Assembly (NCBI GenBank): GCA_026421245.1
Contig: JAPKDJ010000001.1
Location: 62,001 to 126,000, forward strand
DNA: 64,000 nucleotides
Direction: 5' to 3'
Source: Akkermansiaceae bacterium
GTDB lineage: Bacteria; Verrucomicrobiota; Verrucomicrobiia; Verrucomicrobiales; Akkermansiaceae
Within the stretch, counting starts at the first letter, position 1. Each line of letters begins with the position of its first letter. This document shows positions 51,796 to 60,877 of the stretch, piece after piece. The notes under the pieces were generated by a model. The model did not search any database. It saw only the letters and a program-made list of their open reading frames with translations, and was not told where the DNA came from. The position numbers were made by a program, and so were the translations under genes.

Positions 51796-52707
51796 ATGCG
51801 CTGCTTTTACTCGTCAGAATTCTACCTCGAACTGCCAGACGGACATCCTTTCCCGATGGACAAGTTTGAGATCTCCAAGGATATGTTGGTGGGCAGCGGG
51901 ATCGTGAAAGGGGAAGACATTATTGAGGTGCAGGCGGCAGAAAACCACGTACTGAAACGGGTTCACGATCAAGACTACCTTTCTAAGATTTACTACGGCC
52001 AGCTCGACCGTAAAGAGCAGATCCAGCTTGGGTTGCCATTGACTCCGAAGTTATACCAGCGGAGTGCCACGGAGGTCGAAGCGACGAGGCAGGCGTGTCA
52101 TGCGGCCTTGCAAGATGGCGTGGCCGCAGTGTTGGCGGGGGGCACCCATCACTCGTTTCAAAACCGGGGAGAGGGATATTGTGTTTTCAATGACATCGCA
52201 ATTGCGATCCGCGATCTGCAGGTTCATCGGCCGGGCATCAAGATCATGGTGGTGGATACGGATGCGCATCAGGGGAACGGGACGAACAGTATTCTAGGAG
52301 ATGATCCGAATGTCTTTACTTACTCGATTCATGTCGGGCGGAATTTTCCGACCCGAAAGGTGAACGGTTCTATGGATGTTGAGACGGTGCGCTACGTAGA
52401 GGGAGAGATGTATCTCAAACAGCTTTTCACGACCTTGGCGGCGGCGTTGGATGTCTTTTCACCGGACCTGGTGATTTGGATTGCGGGTGCGGACAATCAT
52501 CGCAACGACCGCATGGGGCAGATGTTGCTTGATTTGAAGGATTTCATGAGACGCGATGAGGTGATCTTGAGGGCGTTTTTAGGCAACCGTATCCCGGTGG
52601 CCATTCTTTATGGAGGTGGCTACAATCGGCAGGCGGAATACACTGCGAAGATTCACCGCAACACGATAGCGACAGCCGCAAAGGTGGTGAGGCAGTTGGG
52701 GCAATGA
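51796..52707 (+). CDS. Histone-deacetylase-family hydrolase
   Basis: 303 residues of the arginase/deacetylase superfamily. Zinc and catalytic motifs are intact: 'GGTHHSFQNRGEGYCVFND' with the His pair, 'VVDTDAHQGNGTNSI' with the Asp-x-His ligands, 'IAGADNHRNDRMGQM' with the last Asp ligand, and 'ILYGGGYN'. The length matches the short bacterial acetylpolyamine/acetoin-type class. Bacterial members remove acetyl groups from small amines or proteins; the substrate is unknown. It overlaps the following panE-like gene by 4 nt, so they form an operon. Confidence 0.93.
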   Translation: MRCFYSSEFYLELPDGHPFPMDKFEISKDMLVGSGIVKGEDIIEVQAAENHVLKRVHDQDYLSKIYYGQLDRKEQIQLGLPLTPKLYQRSATEVEATRQACHAALQDGVAAVLAGGTHHSFQNRGEGYCVFNDIAIAIRDLQVHRPGIKIMVVDTDAHQGNGTNSILGDDPNVFTYSIHVGRNFPTRKVNGSMDVETVRYVEGEMYLKQLFTTLAAALDVFSPDLVIWIAGADNHRNDRMGQMLLDLKDFMRRDEVILRAFLGNRIPVAILYGGGYNRQAEYTAKIHRNTIATAAKVVRQLGQ

Positions 52708-53627
52708 AGAGTTTTGCGATTGTTGGGGCTGGTGCTGTTGGGAGCTACTACGGTGGACGTCTGTCAGAGGCCAGACACGATGTGAGGTTCCTGATGCGGA
52801 TGGACTGCGAGGTGGTGCGGAAAGTTGGTCTGACTGTTGAGAGCACCGATGGAGATTTTTTTCTTCCGGAGGTGAACTGCGCGAAAACGAGTGAAGAAAT
52901 AGGAAAGGTTGATGTTGTGATCGTGGCTTGGAAGGCGACTTCCAATGAGCACTTTGAAAAGGTGATCACGCCCCTGCTTCGTGATGATACGATCATTCTC
53001 ACTCTACAGAACGGACTTGGAAATATTGAGACACTGGGAGAGCTTTTTGGGATTCGCCGGGTGTTGGGAGCAATGTGTTTTGTGTGTATCAACCGGCTTG
53101 AACCGGGGCGTATTCGTCACACCGCATGCGGAAACATCGTGATGGGGGAGGCCAATCCGGGAATGACTCCGAGATTGGAGGAGCTGGTGAAGATTTTTGA
53201 GAACGCCAAAGTAAAGAGCAGTGCGGTGGAGGATTTCGGCGAAGCCCAGTGGCGCAAGTTGGTTTGGAACATTCCCTTCAACGGGTTGTGTATCACTGAA
53301 GGGGGAATAGACACGGGCACTCTTCTGGCAATGCCGGATGGAGGGAAACGGGTGCGGGAACTGATGCATGAGGTGACCCGGATCGCGGGAGCTTTGGGCT
53401 ACGAAATTGAAGACGAGTATATCGACTTTCAAATCGAACGCACCTATCCCATGGAGGCCTACAAGCCTTCCAGCATGTTGGATTATGTGAACGGTAATCC
53501 GGTTGAGATCGAGGCGATCTGGGGTGAGCCGTGGCGCAGGGCTCAGGAAGCGGGGGTGGATTCGCCCAACCTGACGATTCTATACGGCCTGATCAAATCA
53601 ATGGTTGCGAGTCGAGTCAGCCACTAG
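52704..53627 (+). CDS. panE: 2-dehydropantoate 2-reductase family protein
   Basis: 307 residues. The N-terminal Rossmann motif is 'FAIVGAGAVGSYYGGRLSE', followed by 'DVVIVAWKATSNEHFE' and 'ILTLQNGLGNIETLGE', and the ketopantoate-reductase C-terminal domain 'KLVWNIPFNGLCI' with 'EIEAIWGEPWRRAQEAGV'. PanE reduces ketopantoate to pantoate for coenzyme A, but many relatives act on other substrates, so the exact role is open. The start overlaps the deacetylase gene by 4 nt. The 3' end overlaps the converging phosphatase gene by 11 bp. Confidence 0.85.
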   Translation: MKSFAIVGAGAVGSYYGGRLSEARHDVRFLMRMDCEVVRKVGLTVESTDGDFFLPEVNCAKTSEEIGKVDVVIVAWKATSNEHFEKVITPLLRDDTIILTLQNGLGNIETLGELFGIRRVLGAMCFVCINRLEPGRIRHTACGNIVMGEANPGMTPRLEELVKIFENAKVKSSAVEDFGEAQWRKLVWNIPFNGLCITEGGIDTGTLLAMPDGGKRVRELMHEVTRIAGALGYEIEDEYIDFQIERTYPMEAYKPSSMLDYVNGNPVEIEAIWGEPWRRAQEAGVDSPNLTILYGLIKSMVASRVSH

Positions 53628-54120
53628 TGATGCCAAGCTCACCTTTGACGTAATCGAGGAGACCAGCGGAGCCGTCCTCGATGAGATCGGCGACAAGTTG
53701 GAAGCCTTCTTCTCCACCGTAGTAGGGGTCGGGAACTTCGGTGTGGTTGTGGTTGTGACAGAAGTCGGTGAACTTGCTGACTTTGGCACGGTCTTCCTCT
53801 GTTTTTGCGAGTTTGAGGATGTTGGCGTAGTTTTCGTCGTCCATAGTGAGGATGAGATTGAAGGTCTCGAAGTCGCGGACGCCGAACTGCCGGGCGGATC
53901 CGGAGGTCTCGTATCCGCGCTGACGGATGGTCTTGGACATGCGGGAATCGGGTTTCTTACCCGAGTGAAAGCCGATGGTTCCGGCGGAGTCGCAATCGAT
54001 TCGGTCTGAAAGCCCACTCTCTTTGACGACGCAGCGGAAGACGTTTTCGCCCGCCGGCGAGCGGCAAATATTACCCATACAAACGAAAATAAGATTATAG
54101 CGGTCTTTCACGAGACACAT
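53617..54120 (-). CDS. Low-molecular-weight protein tyrosine phosphatase
   Basis: 167 residues, close to the family's usual 150-160. The P-loop is 'VCMGNICRSPAGENVF' (Cys14 nucleophile, Arg20, Ser21), and the general acid is in 'VPDPYYGGEEGF' (Asp-Pro-Tyr). It removes phosphate from tyrosine or arginine, often in exopolysaccharide control. There is no kinase or capsule gene nearby. The start faces the ABC transporter gene across 38 bp that hold a perfect 7-bp palindrome. Confidence 0.93.
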   Translation of the reverse strand: MCLVKDRYNLIFVCMGNICRSPAGENVFRCVVKESGLSDRIDCDSAGTIGFHSGKKPDSRMSKTIRQRGYETSGSARQFGVRDFETFNLILTMDDENYANILKLAKTEEDRAKVSKFTDFCHNHNHTEVPDPYYGGEEGFQLVADLIEDGSAGLLDYVKGELGITSG

Positions 54121-54131
54121 GCTAAAACTCC

Positions 54132-54150
54132 GCCTGTTCCAATAACAGGC
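54132..54150. promoter_or_regulatory. Palindrome between phosphatase and ABC transporter genes
   Basis: GCCTGTT (54132-54138) and AACAGGC (54144-54150) are exact complements around CCAAT. It lies in the 38-bp gap between the two divergent start codons, 8 bp before the ABC gene's ATG and 11 bp before the phosphatase's. It may be an operator for both genes or a 5' leader hairpin. Confidence 0.5.
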
Positions 54151-54158
54151 AAAGAATT

Positions 54159-55130
54159 ATGAGTGACTATGTATTGGATCTATCAGGGATCCGCAAAACT
54201 TATCGGGGAGGTGTTGAGGCACTGAAGGGGATTGATCTTCAGGTTCCAAGAGGGTGTATCTACGGGCTTTTGGGGCCGAACGGGGCCGGAAAAAGCACGA
54301 TGATCAAAATCCTCACCACCTTGATCCGGAAATCGGGAGGTGATGGCACGATGCTAGGAAAGCCAATTGGTGACCGGAGGACTTTACAGAAAGTGGGATT
54401 ACTGCCGGAGCATGCCCAGTTTCCGGATTATTTGACAGGCAGGCAGGTGATCGAGTTTACCGCGGGTCTCCAGGATGTCGCCGCATCCGAGGTCCAAAAA
54501 AGGACGGACACCTTGTTGGAGCTTGTCGATATGACGGAAGCGGAGGGGAGGAAGATGAAAGGGTATTCCAAGGGGATGAAACAGAGAATCGGGATTGCCC
54601 AGGCTTTGGTAAATGATCCTGAGATTGTCTTCCTGGACGAGCCGACCGATGGGGTTGACCCGGCGGGACGGCGCGATTTTCGATTGCTGATGAAACGTCT
54701 CCGCGAGGAAGGAAGAACAATCTTTATCAATACCCATATTCTTTCCGAACTCGAGCCCATCGTGGACCGGGTTGCCATTGTTTCTCATGGAGAACTACTG
54801 GGTGAGGGGGTGCTCGATGACCTGAGGTCCCGGAAACCGGATTATCATGTTGAATATGAAGGGGCGCTTTCACCGACTACCCAGGCTTCGATGGAGAGTG
54901 GGGGACTGATCGTGAGTTCAGGTCTTATTACGATGTCGACCAGCAAGGCGGAAGATGTCCAGCCGGTCATTGATCAACTTCGAAGCGAGGGACTTGTAGT
55001 TTCGAGGGTGGAACGCAAGACACAGTCGCTCGAAGAGCTCTTTATGGGCTTTGTCGACCAATCAAACGTAGCAGTTCCTCCTCCAATTCCGGGTGCTCCT
55101 ATTCAACCCTCTTTCCTTCCGCCGTCATGA
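54159..55130 (+). CDS. ABC transporter ATP-binding protein
   Basis: 323 residues. The nucleotide-binding domain has a Walker A '[14 protein letters not shown]', the signature '[15 protein letters not shown]', a Walker B '[16 protein letters not shown]' and the switch His in '[11 protein letters not shown]'. The C-terminal extension (about 225-323) ends in a Pro-rich tail. The layout fits ABC-2 exporters of the CcmA/NatA type. It overlaps the permease gene by 4 nt. The substrate cannot be read; such pairs export lipids, drugs or polysaccharides. Confidence 0.93.
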   Translation: MSDYVLDLSGIRKTYRGGVEALKGIDLQVPRGCIYGLLGPNGAGKSTMIKILTTLIRKSGGDGTMLGKPIGDRRTLQKVGLLPEHAQFPDYLTGRQVIEFTAGLQDVAASEVQKRTDTLLELVDMTEAEGRKMKGYSKGMKQRIGIAQALVNDPEIVFLDEPTDGVDPAGRRDFRLLMKRLREEGRTIFINTHILSELEPIVDRVAIVSHGELLGEGVLDDLRSRKPDYHVEYEGALSPTTQASMESGGLIVSSGLITMSTSKAEDVQPVIDQLRSEGLVVSRVERKTQSLEELFMGFVDQSNVAVPPPIPGAPIQPSFLPPS

Positions 55131-56248
55131 AACCTTATTTGACCATTCTACTCGATTCCTTCCGCATGTTGAAGGCTCGGGCCATCTTTTGGGTGACGCT
55201 CGGGATCTCCTTATTTGTGGCCTTAATCTATCTCTCGATCGGGTTCGACGAAAAGGGCATGAGTTTTTTCTTTGGGCTCTCCCATTTTGAAAGCGACAAC
55301 TTTAGGGCAGGAACCTCCGCATCAGAAACGCTCTACGTTGCGATATTCACGAAGTTGATCGCCGAGTATTGGCTCTCATGGATCGCGGTTCTTCTTGGTT
55401 TGATCTCTTGTGCTGCGATCTTTCCGGATGCCTTGAAAGAGGGTGCAGCAGGGATGATCCTGACAAAGAAGCTTTCGCGTATCCAGGTTTTCCTGGCGAA
55501 GTTCGTCGGAAGTCTTCTGTTCGTGACGATTCAGGTTGTGATATTTGTTGCGATTGTCTTTGTGGCAATGCGCTGGCGTCTCGGCTCATGGAACCCTTCG
55601 GTTTTTTGGTGCGTCCCGCTTATTCTTTTGGTTTTCACCTACCTCTACTCGTTCATGATGTTGATTGCGGTCAAAACCAAATCAGTCATGACCGCATTGA
55701 TTCTGACTCTCGTTCTTTGGTTTGTCTCCAGCATCGTCGGGGTAATTGAAGGGCAGCTGTATGAGGGGATTCAAATGACCGAGATGATGGACGAGTCCCG
55801 CAGGGTGGTCGACCAGCAAGCTCAGGCCGCCCAAGTTCAAGTCATCCCCAATGGCGAAGAAGTCCCGATGGAGGAGGATCGAGATCCGGAAGTGGTCGAG
55901 GAATTTCCGGCCACTGAATCCGAGCGGTCGACGAGTTCCTCGACTTTAAAGTTGTGGCACAAGCGAATGGTGGCGGTTTATGCCGTCTTTCCCAAGACTG
56001 GGAGAACCATGGAGGTGGCGGACCGCCTCCTTGTCATCAACGGCAAGAAGGGGATCGCGAAAGGAAGCTTTTCCGTGATTATGATGAGACTGGCGTTTGA
56101 AGGTGACGAAGGGGATGACGAATACCTAGAGGTAAGCGAGAAGAGTGCCGACCGGCATTCAACGGGCTATGCCATCGGGACGTCCTTGATCTTCGCGCTT
56201 GTGATGCTTGTCTTGGCGGCCTGGATCTTCTGTCGAAAGGAGATCTAA
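55127..56248 (+). CDS. ABC-2 type transporter permease
   Basis: 373 residues. Hydrophobic segments are near residues 18-40, 85-105, 125-155, 170-220 and 350-370, the usual six-helix pattern of ABC-2 permeases. A hydrophilic insertion (about 220-330, including an acidic 'VPMEEDRDPEVVEEFPATES') separates the last helix from the others and probably lies outside the membrane. It overlaps its ATPase gene by 4 nt and ends 7 bp before the converging SUMF1-like gene. Confidence 0.9.
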   Translation: MKPYLTILLDSFRMLKARAIFWVTLGISLFVALIYLSIGFDEKGMSFFFGLSHFESDNFRAGTSASETLYVAIFTKLIAEYWLSWIAVLLGLISCAAIFPDALKEGAAGMILTKKLSRIQVFLAKFVGSLLFVTIQVVIFVAIVFVAMRWRLGSWNPSVFWCVPLILLVFTYLYSFMMLIAVKTKSVMTALILTLVLWFVSSIVGVIEGQLYEGIQMTEMMDESRRVVDQQAQAAQVQVIPNGEEVPMEEDRDPEVVEEFPATESERSTSSSTLKLWHKRMVAVYAVFPKTGRTMEVADRLLVINGKKGIAKGSFSVIMMRLAFEGDEGDDEYLEVSEKSADRHSTGYAIGTSLIFALVMLVLAAWIFCRKEI

Positions 56249-56255
56249 GCGGAGC

Positions 56256-57311
56256 CTATTCCTTTGACTTTGCACACCGGAAGCCGGTGTGGTTTGCGGG
56301 GGCGAGGGACTCGGAGTAGTGGCGGGCACCGGGGCGGTAGCGGAGGCAGTATGAGGTGTGGCAGAGGAATGAGCCGCCTTTGGTGACATGGAGGAGGCTC
56401 AGCGGATGCTGTTTGCCAAAGACAATGGGAGAGGGCCAAGAGCCTCGTTGCAAGAACCAGTTAACTTCAGGTTGGCTGACTCCGTTTTGAGGGCCTGTGG
56501 GGTTTTTCTTGGGGTCTTTTTTGAAGATAGTGTAAGAATCCGGACGATAGAGGTCGGAGCAATGTTCCCAGGCATTTCCGGCCATGTCATAGAGGCCATA
56601 GGGGTTTGCGGGGAAGGATTTGATGGGGGCGGAGCCTTGGAAGCCATCTTTACCAGTGTCTTTGTGGGGGAATTCTCCGGTGAAGACGTTTGCGAGCCAC
56701 TTTTCCCCGGGTTTGGATTCGTTCCCCCAGATGTAATCGAGGCCTTCTTTTCCACCCCGGGCAGCGAGTTCCCATTCGGCTTCGGTGGGGAGGCGCTTGT
56801 CGGCCCATTTGCAGTAGGCGTTGGCATCTTCCCAAGTGACGCAAACCACCGGGTGGTCGTCTTTCCCTTTGATGTCGGATCCTTTTCCGGTGGGATTCTG
56901 CCAGGAAGCACCCACTTCGAAGCGCCACCACTGCCACTCCGCGCCTTCGCCTTGCAGCTTTACTGCAGCGGGTGGACCCGAAAAGACGAGGGCGCCGGGC
57001 TTGAGGGCTTCGGGTGGAGCTTTGGGGAAGTCCTTGTCCGACCATCCACGTTCAGCCTGGGTTTTGTATCCGGTGGCTTCGACGAATTTGCGGAACTGGG
57101 CATTGGTGATCTCGTGTGTGTCAAGATAGAATCCATCGACGGTGACCTTGTGCAGCGGGCGTTCTTCGGGGTTGAAAGGAAGTTTGGGGTTCTCTTTGGT
57201 GCCACGGGTGTAGGTGGCCCCCTTAATCCAAGCCATGCCTTCGGGCGGAGCGTCTTTGGTGTCTGCATGAAGCAGCGAAATAAGAGGGAGGAAGAGAAAG
57301 AGTCGTTTCAT
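56256..57311 (-). CDS. Secreted SUMF1/formylglycine-generating-enzyme-like protein lacking one active-site Cys
   Basis: 351 residues with a signal peptide (about 1-16, 'LFLFLPLISLLHA'). The FGE-sulfatase fold is clear: 'PEGMAWIKGATYTRG', 'HEITNAQFRKFVEATGY', 'VCVTWEDANAYCKWADKRLP', 'NPYGLYDMAGNAWEHCSDLY' and 'GGSFLCHTSYCLRYRPGARH', ending 'NHTGFRCAK'. In true formylglycine-generating enzymes two Cys five residues apart bind copper and the substrate. Here the first (Cys322) is present but the second is Pro327. No sulfatase gene is in the window. A changed substrate, or a binding role as in other SUMF1-domain proteins, is more likely than sulfatase activation. Confidence 0.88.
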   Translation of the reverse strand: MKRLFLFLPLISLLHADTKDAPPEGMAWIKGATYTRGTKENPKLPFNPEERPLHKVTVDGFYLDTHEITNAQFRKFVEATGYKTQAERGWSDKDFPKAPPEALKPGALVFSGPPAAVKLQGEGAEWQWWRFEVGASWQNPTGKGSDIKGKDDHPVVCVTWEDANAYCKWADKRLPTEAEWELAARGGKEGLDYIWGNESKPGEKWLANVFTGEFPHKDTGKDGFQGSAPIKSFPANPYGLYDMAGNAWEHCSDLYRPDSYTIFKKDPKKNPTGPQNGVSQPEVNWFLQRGSWPSPIVFGKQHPLSLLHVTKGGSFLCHTSYCLRYRPGARHYSESLAPANHTGFRCAKSKE

Positions 57312-57350
57312 GAGGCTTGGTTTCTGAGAAGGGACACCTAAATTACGGCC

Positions 57351-58130
57351 ATGGCCACCACGAAGTTTCGCCCATGTATTGATCTACACGAAGGAAAGGT
57401 GAAGCAAATCGTGGGCGGGACGCTGAATGACGACGGCGCGGTTGAGAATTTCGTCTCGGAAAAATCGCCTGCCTGGTATGCCGAAAAGTTTTTCGGTGAT
57501 AATTTGAGAGGCGGGCACGTCATTCAATTGGGGGCGGGAAACGATGCTGCGGCTCGTGAGGCGCTGGGAGCGTGGCGGGGTGGCTTGCAAATTGGAGGAG
57601 GAATTACCCTTGAGAATGCTGCGAGTTGGTTGGATGCGGGAGCGAGCGAGGTGATTGTGACGTCTTGGTTTTTTGATCGGGACGGGAGATTCCTTGAGGA
57701 TCGTGCGGAGGCGCTTGCCGGAGAAATCGGAGCGGAAAAGGTGGTGATTGATTTGAGTTGTCGACAGGTCGGTGAGGGGTGGAAAGTGGCGATGAACCGT
57801 TGGCAGACGATTACCGAATTGGAGTTGGACTTAGAGACGATTGACCAACTCTCGAAGTACTGCGGAGAGTTTTTGATTCATGCGGCGGATGTGGAGGGCA
57901 AGTGCGGCGGGGTGGATGTGCCCTTGGTCAATCTTCTCGGACAGTGGCAGGGCAGGGCGATCACCTATGCCGGGGGGGTGAGAGGATTGAATGATTTGGA
58001 ATTGATCAAGGAGACCAGCGGAGGCCGTCTTGATGCGACAGTCGGAAGTGCCCTCGATTTATTTGGCGGGACTGGGGTTTCCTACGAAGAGTTGTTGAAG
58101 TGGAACCAGGGGGAGTTGGATTGTGTATAG
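57351..58130 (+). CDS. hisA: Phosphoribosylformimino-AICAR ribotide isomerase, eukaryotic HIS6 type
   Basis: 259 residues, the length of fungal HIS6. It opens the ring of ProFAR to PRFAR in histidine synthesis, in a (beta/alpha)8 barrel. The sequence follows the eukaryotic form closely: 'CIDLHEGKVKQIVGGTL', 'HVIQLGAGNDAAAREAL', 'LQIGGGITLENA', 'VIVTSWFFDRDGRF', 'VVIDLSCRQ', 'VAMNRWQTITELELDLETI', 'FLIHAADVEGKCGGVD' and 'TVGSALDLFGG'. Bacterial HisA normally has 'AIDLKDGKCVRL' and 'GGGIR'-type strands instead. It stands alone, with no other his gene in the window. The assignment is secure; the origin by transfer is inference. Confidence 0.93.
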   Translation: MATTKFRPCIDLHEGKVKQIVGGTLNDDGAVENFVSEKSPAWYAEKFFGDNLRGGHVIQLGAGNDAAAREALGAWRGGLQIGGGITLENAASWLDAGASEVIVTSWFFDRDGRFLEDRAEALAGEIGAEKVVIDLSCRQVGEGWKVAMNRWQTITELELDLETIDQLSKYCGEFLIHAADVEGKCGGVDVPLVNLLGQWQGRAITYAGGVRGLNDLELIKETSGGRLDATVGSALDLFGGTGVSYEELLKWNQGELDCV

Positions 58131-58211
58131 CCGCTAAGCGAGAAGGGCCGGTTACCGGGGTTTTCGGTGGTAAGGTGGCATGTCGGGGCTGAAGGGTCCT
58201 GGCTGCGCGTG

Positions 58212-59276
58212 TCAGTATTCCTCAACCGGGCTCTGAGCCGGCCGGTCTAATTCGAAGCGTTCCCTGCCAATGACTTCACGGGTGAGGTCAGTGAGTTGGT
58301 CGTTGATTTGATCCCACCGCGATTGAGTGAATTCAGGAGCACGCTTAAGTTCGTGACGCTGTTTTTTGATCCGCTCCAAAGATTCGGGGTCATGAACCTC
58401 GATCTTATCAAGGGTGGAGGGAAGGGAAGCCATTTCATGGCAGACGAGAGCGATATCGGCTCCGGCTTCGAGAGCGAGTTTGATGTCGTTCCCCCTGCCG
58501 TAGTTTTGGACGATGGCCCCCATGTCGAGGTCATCGGTGAGAATGAGTCCTTTGTAATCGAACTGGTCCCTGAGAAGGCCGGTGAGAATCCGGCGGCTCA
58601 GGGAGGCTGGCATTTTAGAATCGAGCTGCGGGAAATTCAGGTGACATGCCATGATGGCATCGAGCTCGGGCATGAGAGCGGTGTAGGGGATGAGGTCCTC
58701 CTTGAGAAGTTGCTTCAGGGAAACATCGGCGATGGGGAGATCATGATGCGGATCGCTAAGAGCGAGGCCATTTGTGGGAAAGTGTTTGCCGCAGGAGAGG
58801 ACGTTTTGTTTTCGCATCCAACGATTAAAAACGCCGGCATTGTTAATGACGGATTGGGAATCGTTTCCCCAGCAGCGGCCACGGAGACCGTTGTTTTGGC
58901 CGGGGAAGTGGTCTAGGTCCAGGACGGGGGCGAAATTAAGATTGATGCCGAGAAGCTGGAGGAGCTGGCCGGTGAACGCTCCGAATTGTGCGATTTTCTT
59001 TGAATCTGCTTTTGCGGTGAAAGTCGCGGCATCGGGTGGAGCGCAGCTAAATTCCCGGGTGCGCCAGACACGGCCTCCTTCTTGATCGATGGAGATAAAG
59101 GGTCGATCAATGGAGAGACCGGTGAGGGCGTCGGTCAGATCCCGAATCTGAGTGGCCGAGACGAGGTTACGAGAGAAAAGGATGTAGCCGGCAGGCTGGA
59201 TGTCACGAAAGAGCGCGGTTTCGTCTGCCGTGAGTTCGGCGCCTCCGAGGCCGACGATGAGACGTGCGGCATTCAT
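58212..59276 (-). CDS. nagZ: Glycoside hydrolase family 3, NagZ-type beta-N-acetylhexosaminidase
   Basis: 354 residues, the length of single-domain NagZ. It releases GlcNAc from cell-wall fragments. Seen are '[12 protein letters not shown]', '[16 protein letters not shown]', '[12 protein letters not shown]', 'SDPHHDLP' and the nucleophile motif '[12 protein letters not shown]'. The usual 'KHFPGHG' reads KHFPTNG here, but the Asp-x-His of the catalytic loop ('DPHHD') remains. It overlaps the pyrG stop by ATGA and ends the kdsB-pyrG-nagZ operon. The changed loop could shift specificity within the GH3 family. Confidence 0.87.
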   Translation of the reverse strand: MNAARLIVGLGGAELTADETALFRDIQPAGYILFSRNLVSATQIRDLTDALTGLSIDRPFISIDQEGGRVWRTREFSCAPPDAATFTAKADSKKIAQFGAFTGQLLQLLGINLNFAPVLDLDHFPGQNNGLRGRCWGNDSQSVINNAGVFNRWMRKQNVLSCGKHFPTNGLALSDPHHDLPIADVSLKQLLKEDLIPYTALMPELDAIMACHLNFPQLDSKMPASLSRRILTGLLRDQFDYKGLILTDDLDMGAIVQNYGRGNDIKLALEAGADIALVCHEMASLPSTLDKIEVHDPESLERIKKQRHELKRAPEFTQSRWDQINDQLTDLTREVIGRERFELDRPAQSPVEEY

Positions 59277-60877
59277 GAGTGCTCAAGCGAGGCTTTGATG
59301 AAGCCTGAGAAAATAGGGTGGGGTGAGTTTGGTTTTGATTTGAACTCGGGGTGGAATTGCGCTGCGATAAAAAAGGGATGATCGGCAAGTTCGATGATTT
59401 CGACGAGACCTTCCTTTTTGGAGATCGAGGCGATGATGAGGCCGGCGGCTTCGAGTTGTTCGCGGTAGGCGGGATTGAATTCGTAGCGGTGGCGGTGACG
59501 TTCGTGGATCGAATCGGCACGGTCGTAGAGTTCGTGTGATCTGGAGCTGGGGTAGAGGAGGGATTCACAAGAGCCAAGTCGCATGGAGGCTCCCTTGGTG
59601 GTGATGCCTTGCTGTTCCTCCTGAAGGCTGATGACGGGGTGCGGGGTCTCTTTGTCGAACTCTGTGGAGTTGGCTCCTGTGAGGCTGCAGACGTTGCGGG
59701 CGAATTCGATGGTGGCGATTTGCATGCCGAGGCAGATGCCGAAGTAAGGGATTTTGTTTTCGCGGGCGTATTGGGCAGCGAGAATTTTCCCTTCGGTGCC
59801 ACGTTCTCCAAAACCGCCAGGGATGAGGATGCCTGAGACCTTTCCAATGACGGCTTCCGCTCCGAGAGTTTCGATTTCCTCGGCATCGATCTTGATGAGG
59901 TTAATGGCAGTGTCGTGTTCGGCTCCGGCGATGGTGAGGGATTCGTAGATGGATTTGTAAGCGTCGTTGAGTTCGATATATTTACCAACGACAGCGATGG
60001 TGGTTTTTTGGGAGGGCTTGACGAGGCGGTCGACGAAGCTCTGCCATTTTGAGAGGTCCGGAGTGTCGGACTCCAGACCCAGGACGTCGCAAACGAGGCG
60101 ATCGACCTTATCGCGGCGAAGATCGATGGGACATTCGTAGATGGTGTCCTTCACATCACGAAACGCGACAACGTTCTGTTTCTTGACGTTGCAGAACATC
60201 GCGATCTTGCTCCGGTTGTCGTCGTCGAGATCATGTTCAGTGCGGCAGATGATGATGTCGGGTTGGATTCCGATCTCACGAAGTTTCGCTACCGACTGCT
60301 GGGTGGGTTTGGTTTTGATTTCCCCGGCGGCTTTTAACATGGGGAGGAGGGTGACATGGATGAAGCAGACGTTTTCATTGCCGACATCGAGGGCGAACTG
60401 GCGGAGGGCTTCCAGAAAAAGGTGTCCTTCGATGTCGCCGACAGTCCCGCCGATTTCGGTGATGATGACGTCGGTATCCGGGTTTCGTTCGGTTGAAAGG
60501 TGGAGCCGGCTTTTGATTTCGTCGGTGACGTGCGGGATGAATTGGACGGTGGCCCCGAGGTATTTGCCGTCGCGCTCGTTCTGGATGACGGTTTCGAATA
60601 TCTGGCCGGAACTGAGGCTGTTGAGCTGGGAGAGGTTGCTGTGGGTGAAGCGTTCGTAGTGGCCGAGGTCCAGATCGGTTTCCGCTCCGTCATCGAGGAC
60701 ATAGACTTCCCCATGCTGGTAGGGTGACATGGTGCCGGGGTCGACGTTGAGGTAGGGGTCGAACTTTTGCAGCTGAACCTTGAGCCCGCGGTGCTCCAAA
60801 AGAGTCCCGATGGAGGCTGCGGCAAGCCCTTTTCCGAGGGAGGAGACGACTCCTCCAGTGACGAAGATGTATTTCAT
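59273..60877 (-). CDS. pyrG: CTP synthase
   Basis: 534 residues, standard length. It makes CTP from UTP with ATP and glutamine. The synthetase half has '[20 protein letters not shown]', '[20 protein letters not shown]', '[20 protein letters not shown]' and '[13 protein letters not shown]'. The glutaminase half has '[14 protein letters not shown]', the nucleophile Cys in '[18 protein letters not shown]' and the terminal '[12 protein letters not shown]' triad motif. It starts inside the kdsB stop (ATGA) and overlaps nagZ in the same way. CTP is the co-substrate of KdsB, so the coupling makes biochemical sense. Confidence 0.97.
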   Translation of the reverse strand: MKYIFVTGGVVSSLGKGLAAASIGTLLEHRGLKVQLQKFDPYLNVDPGTMSPYQHGEVYVLDDGAETDLDLGHYERFTHSNLSQLNSLSSGQIFETVIQNERDGKYLGATVQFIPHVTDEIKSRLHLSTERNPDTDVIITEIGGTVGDIEGHLFLEALRQFALDVGNENVCFIHVTLLPMLKAAGEIKTKPTQQSVAKLREIGIQPDIIICRTEHDLDDDNRSKIAMFCNVKKQNVVAFRDVKDTIYECPIDLRRDKVDRLVCDVLGLESDTPDLSKWQSFVDRLVKPSQKTTIAVVGKYIELNDAYKSIYESLTIAGAEHDTAINLIKIDAEEIETLGAEAVIGKVSGILIPGGFGERGTEGKILAAQYARENKIPYFGICLGMQIATIEFARNVCSLTGANSTEFDKETPHPVISLQEEQQGITTKGASMRLGSCESLLYPSSRSHELYDRADSIHERHRHRYEFNPAYREQLEAAGLIIASISKKEGLVEIIELADHPFFIAAQFHPEFKSKPNSPHPIFSGFIKASLEHS

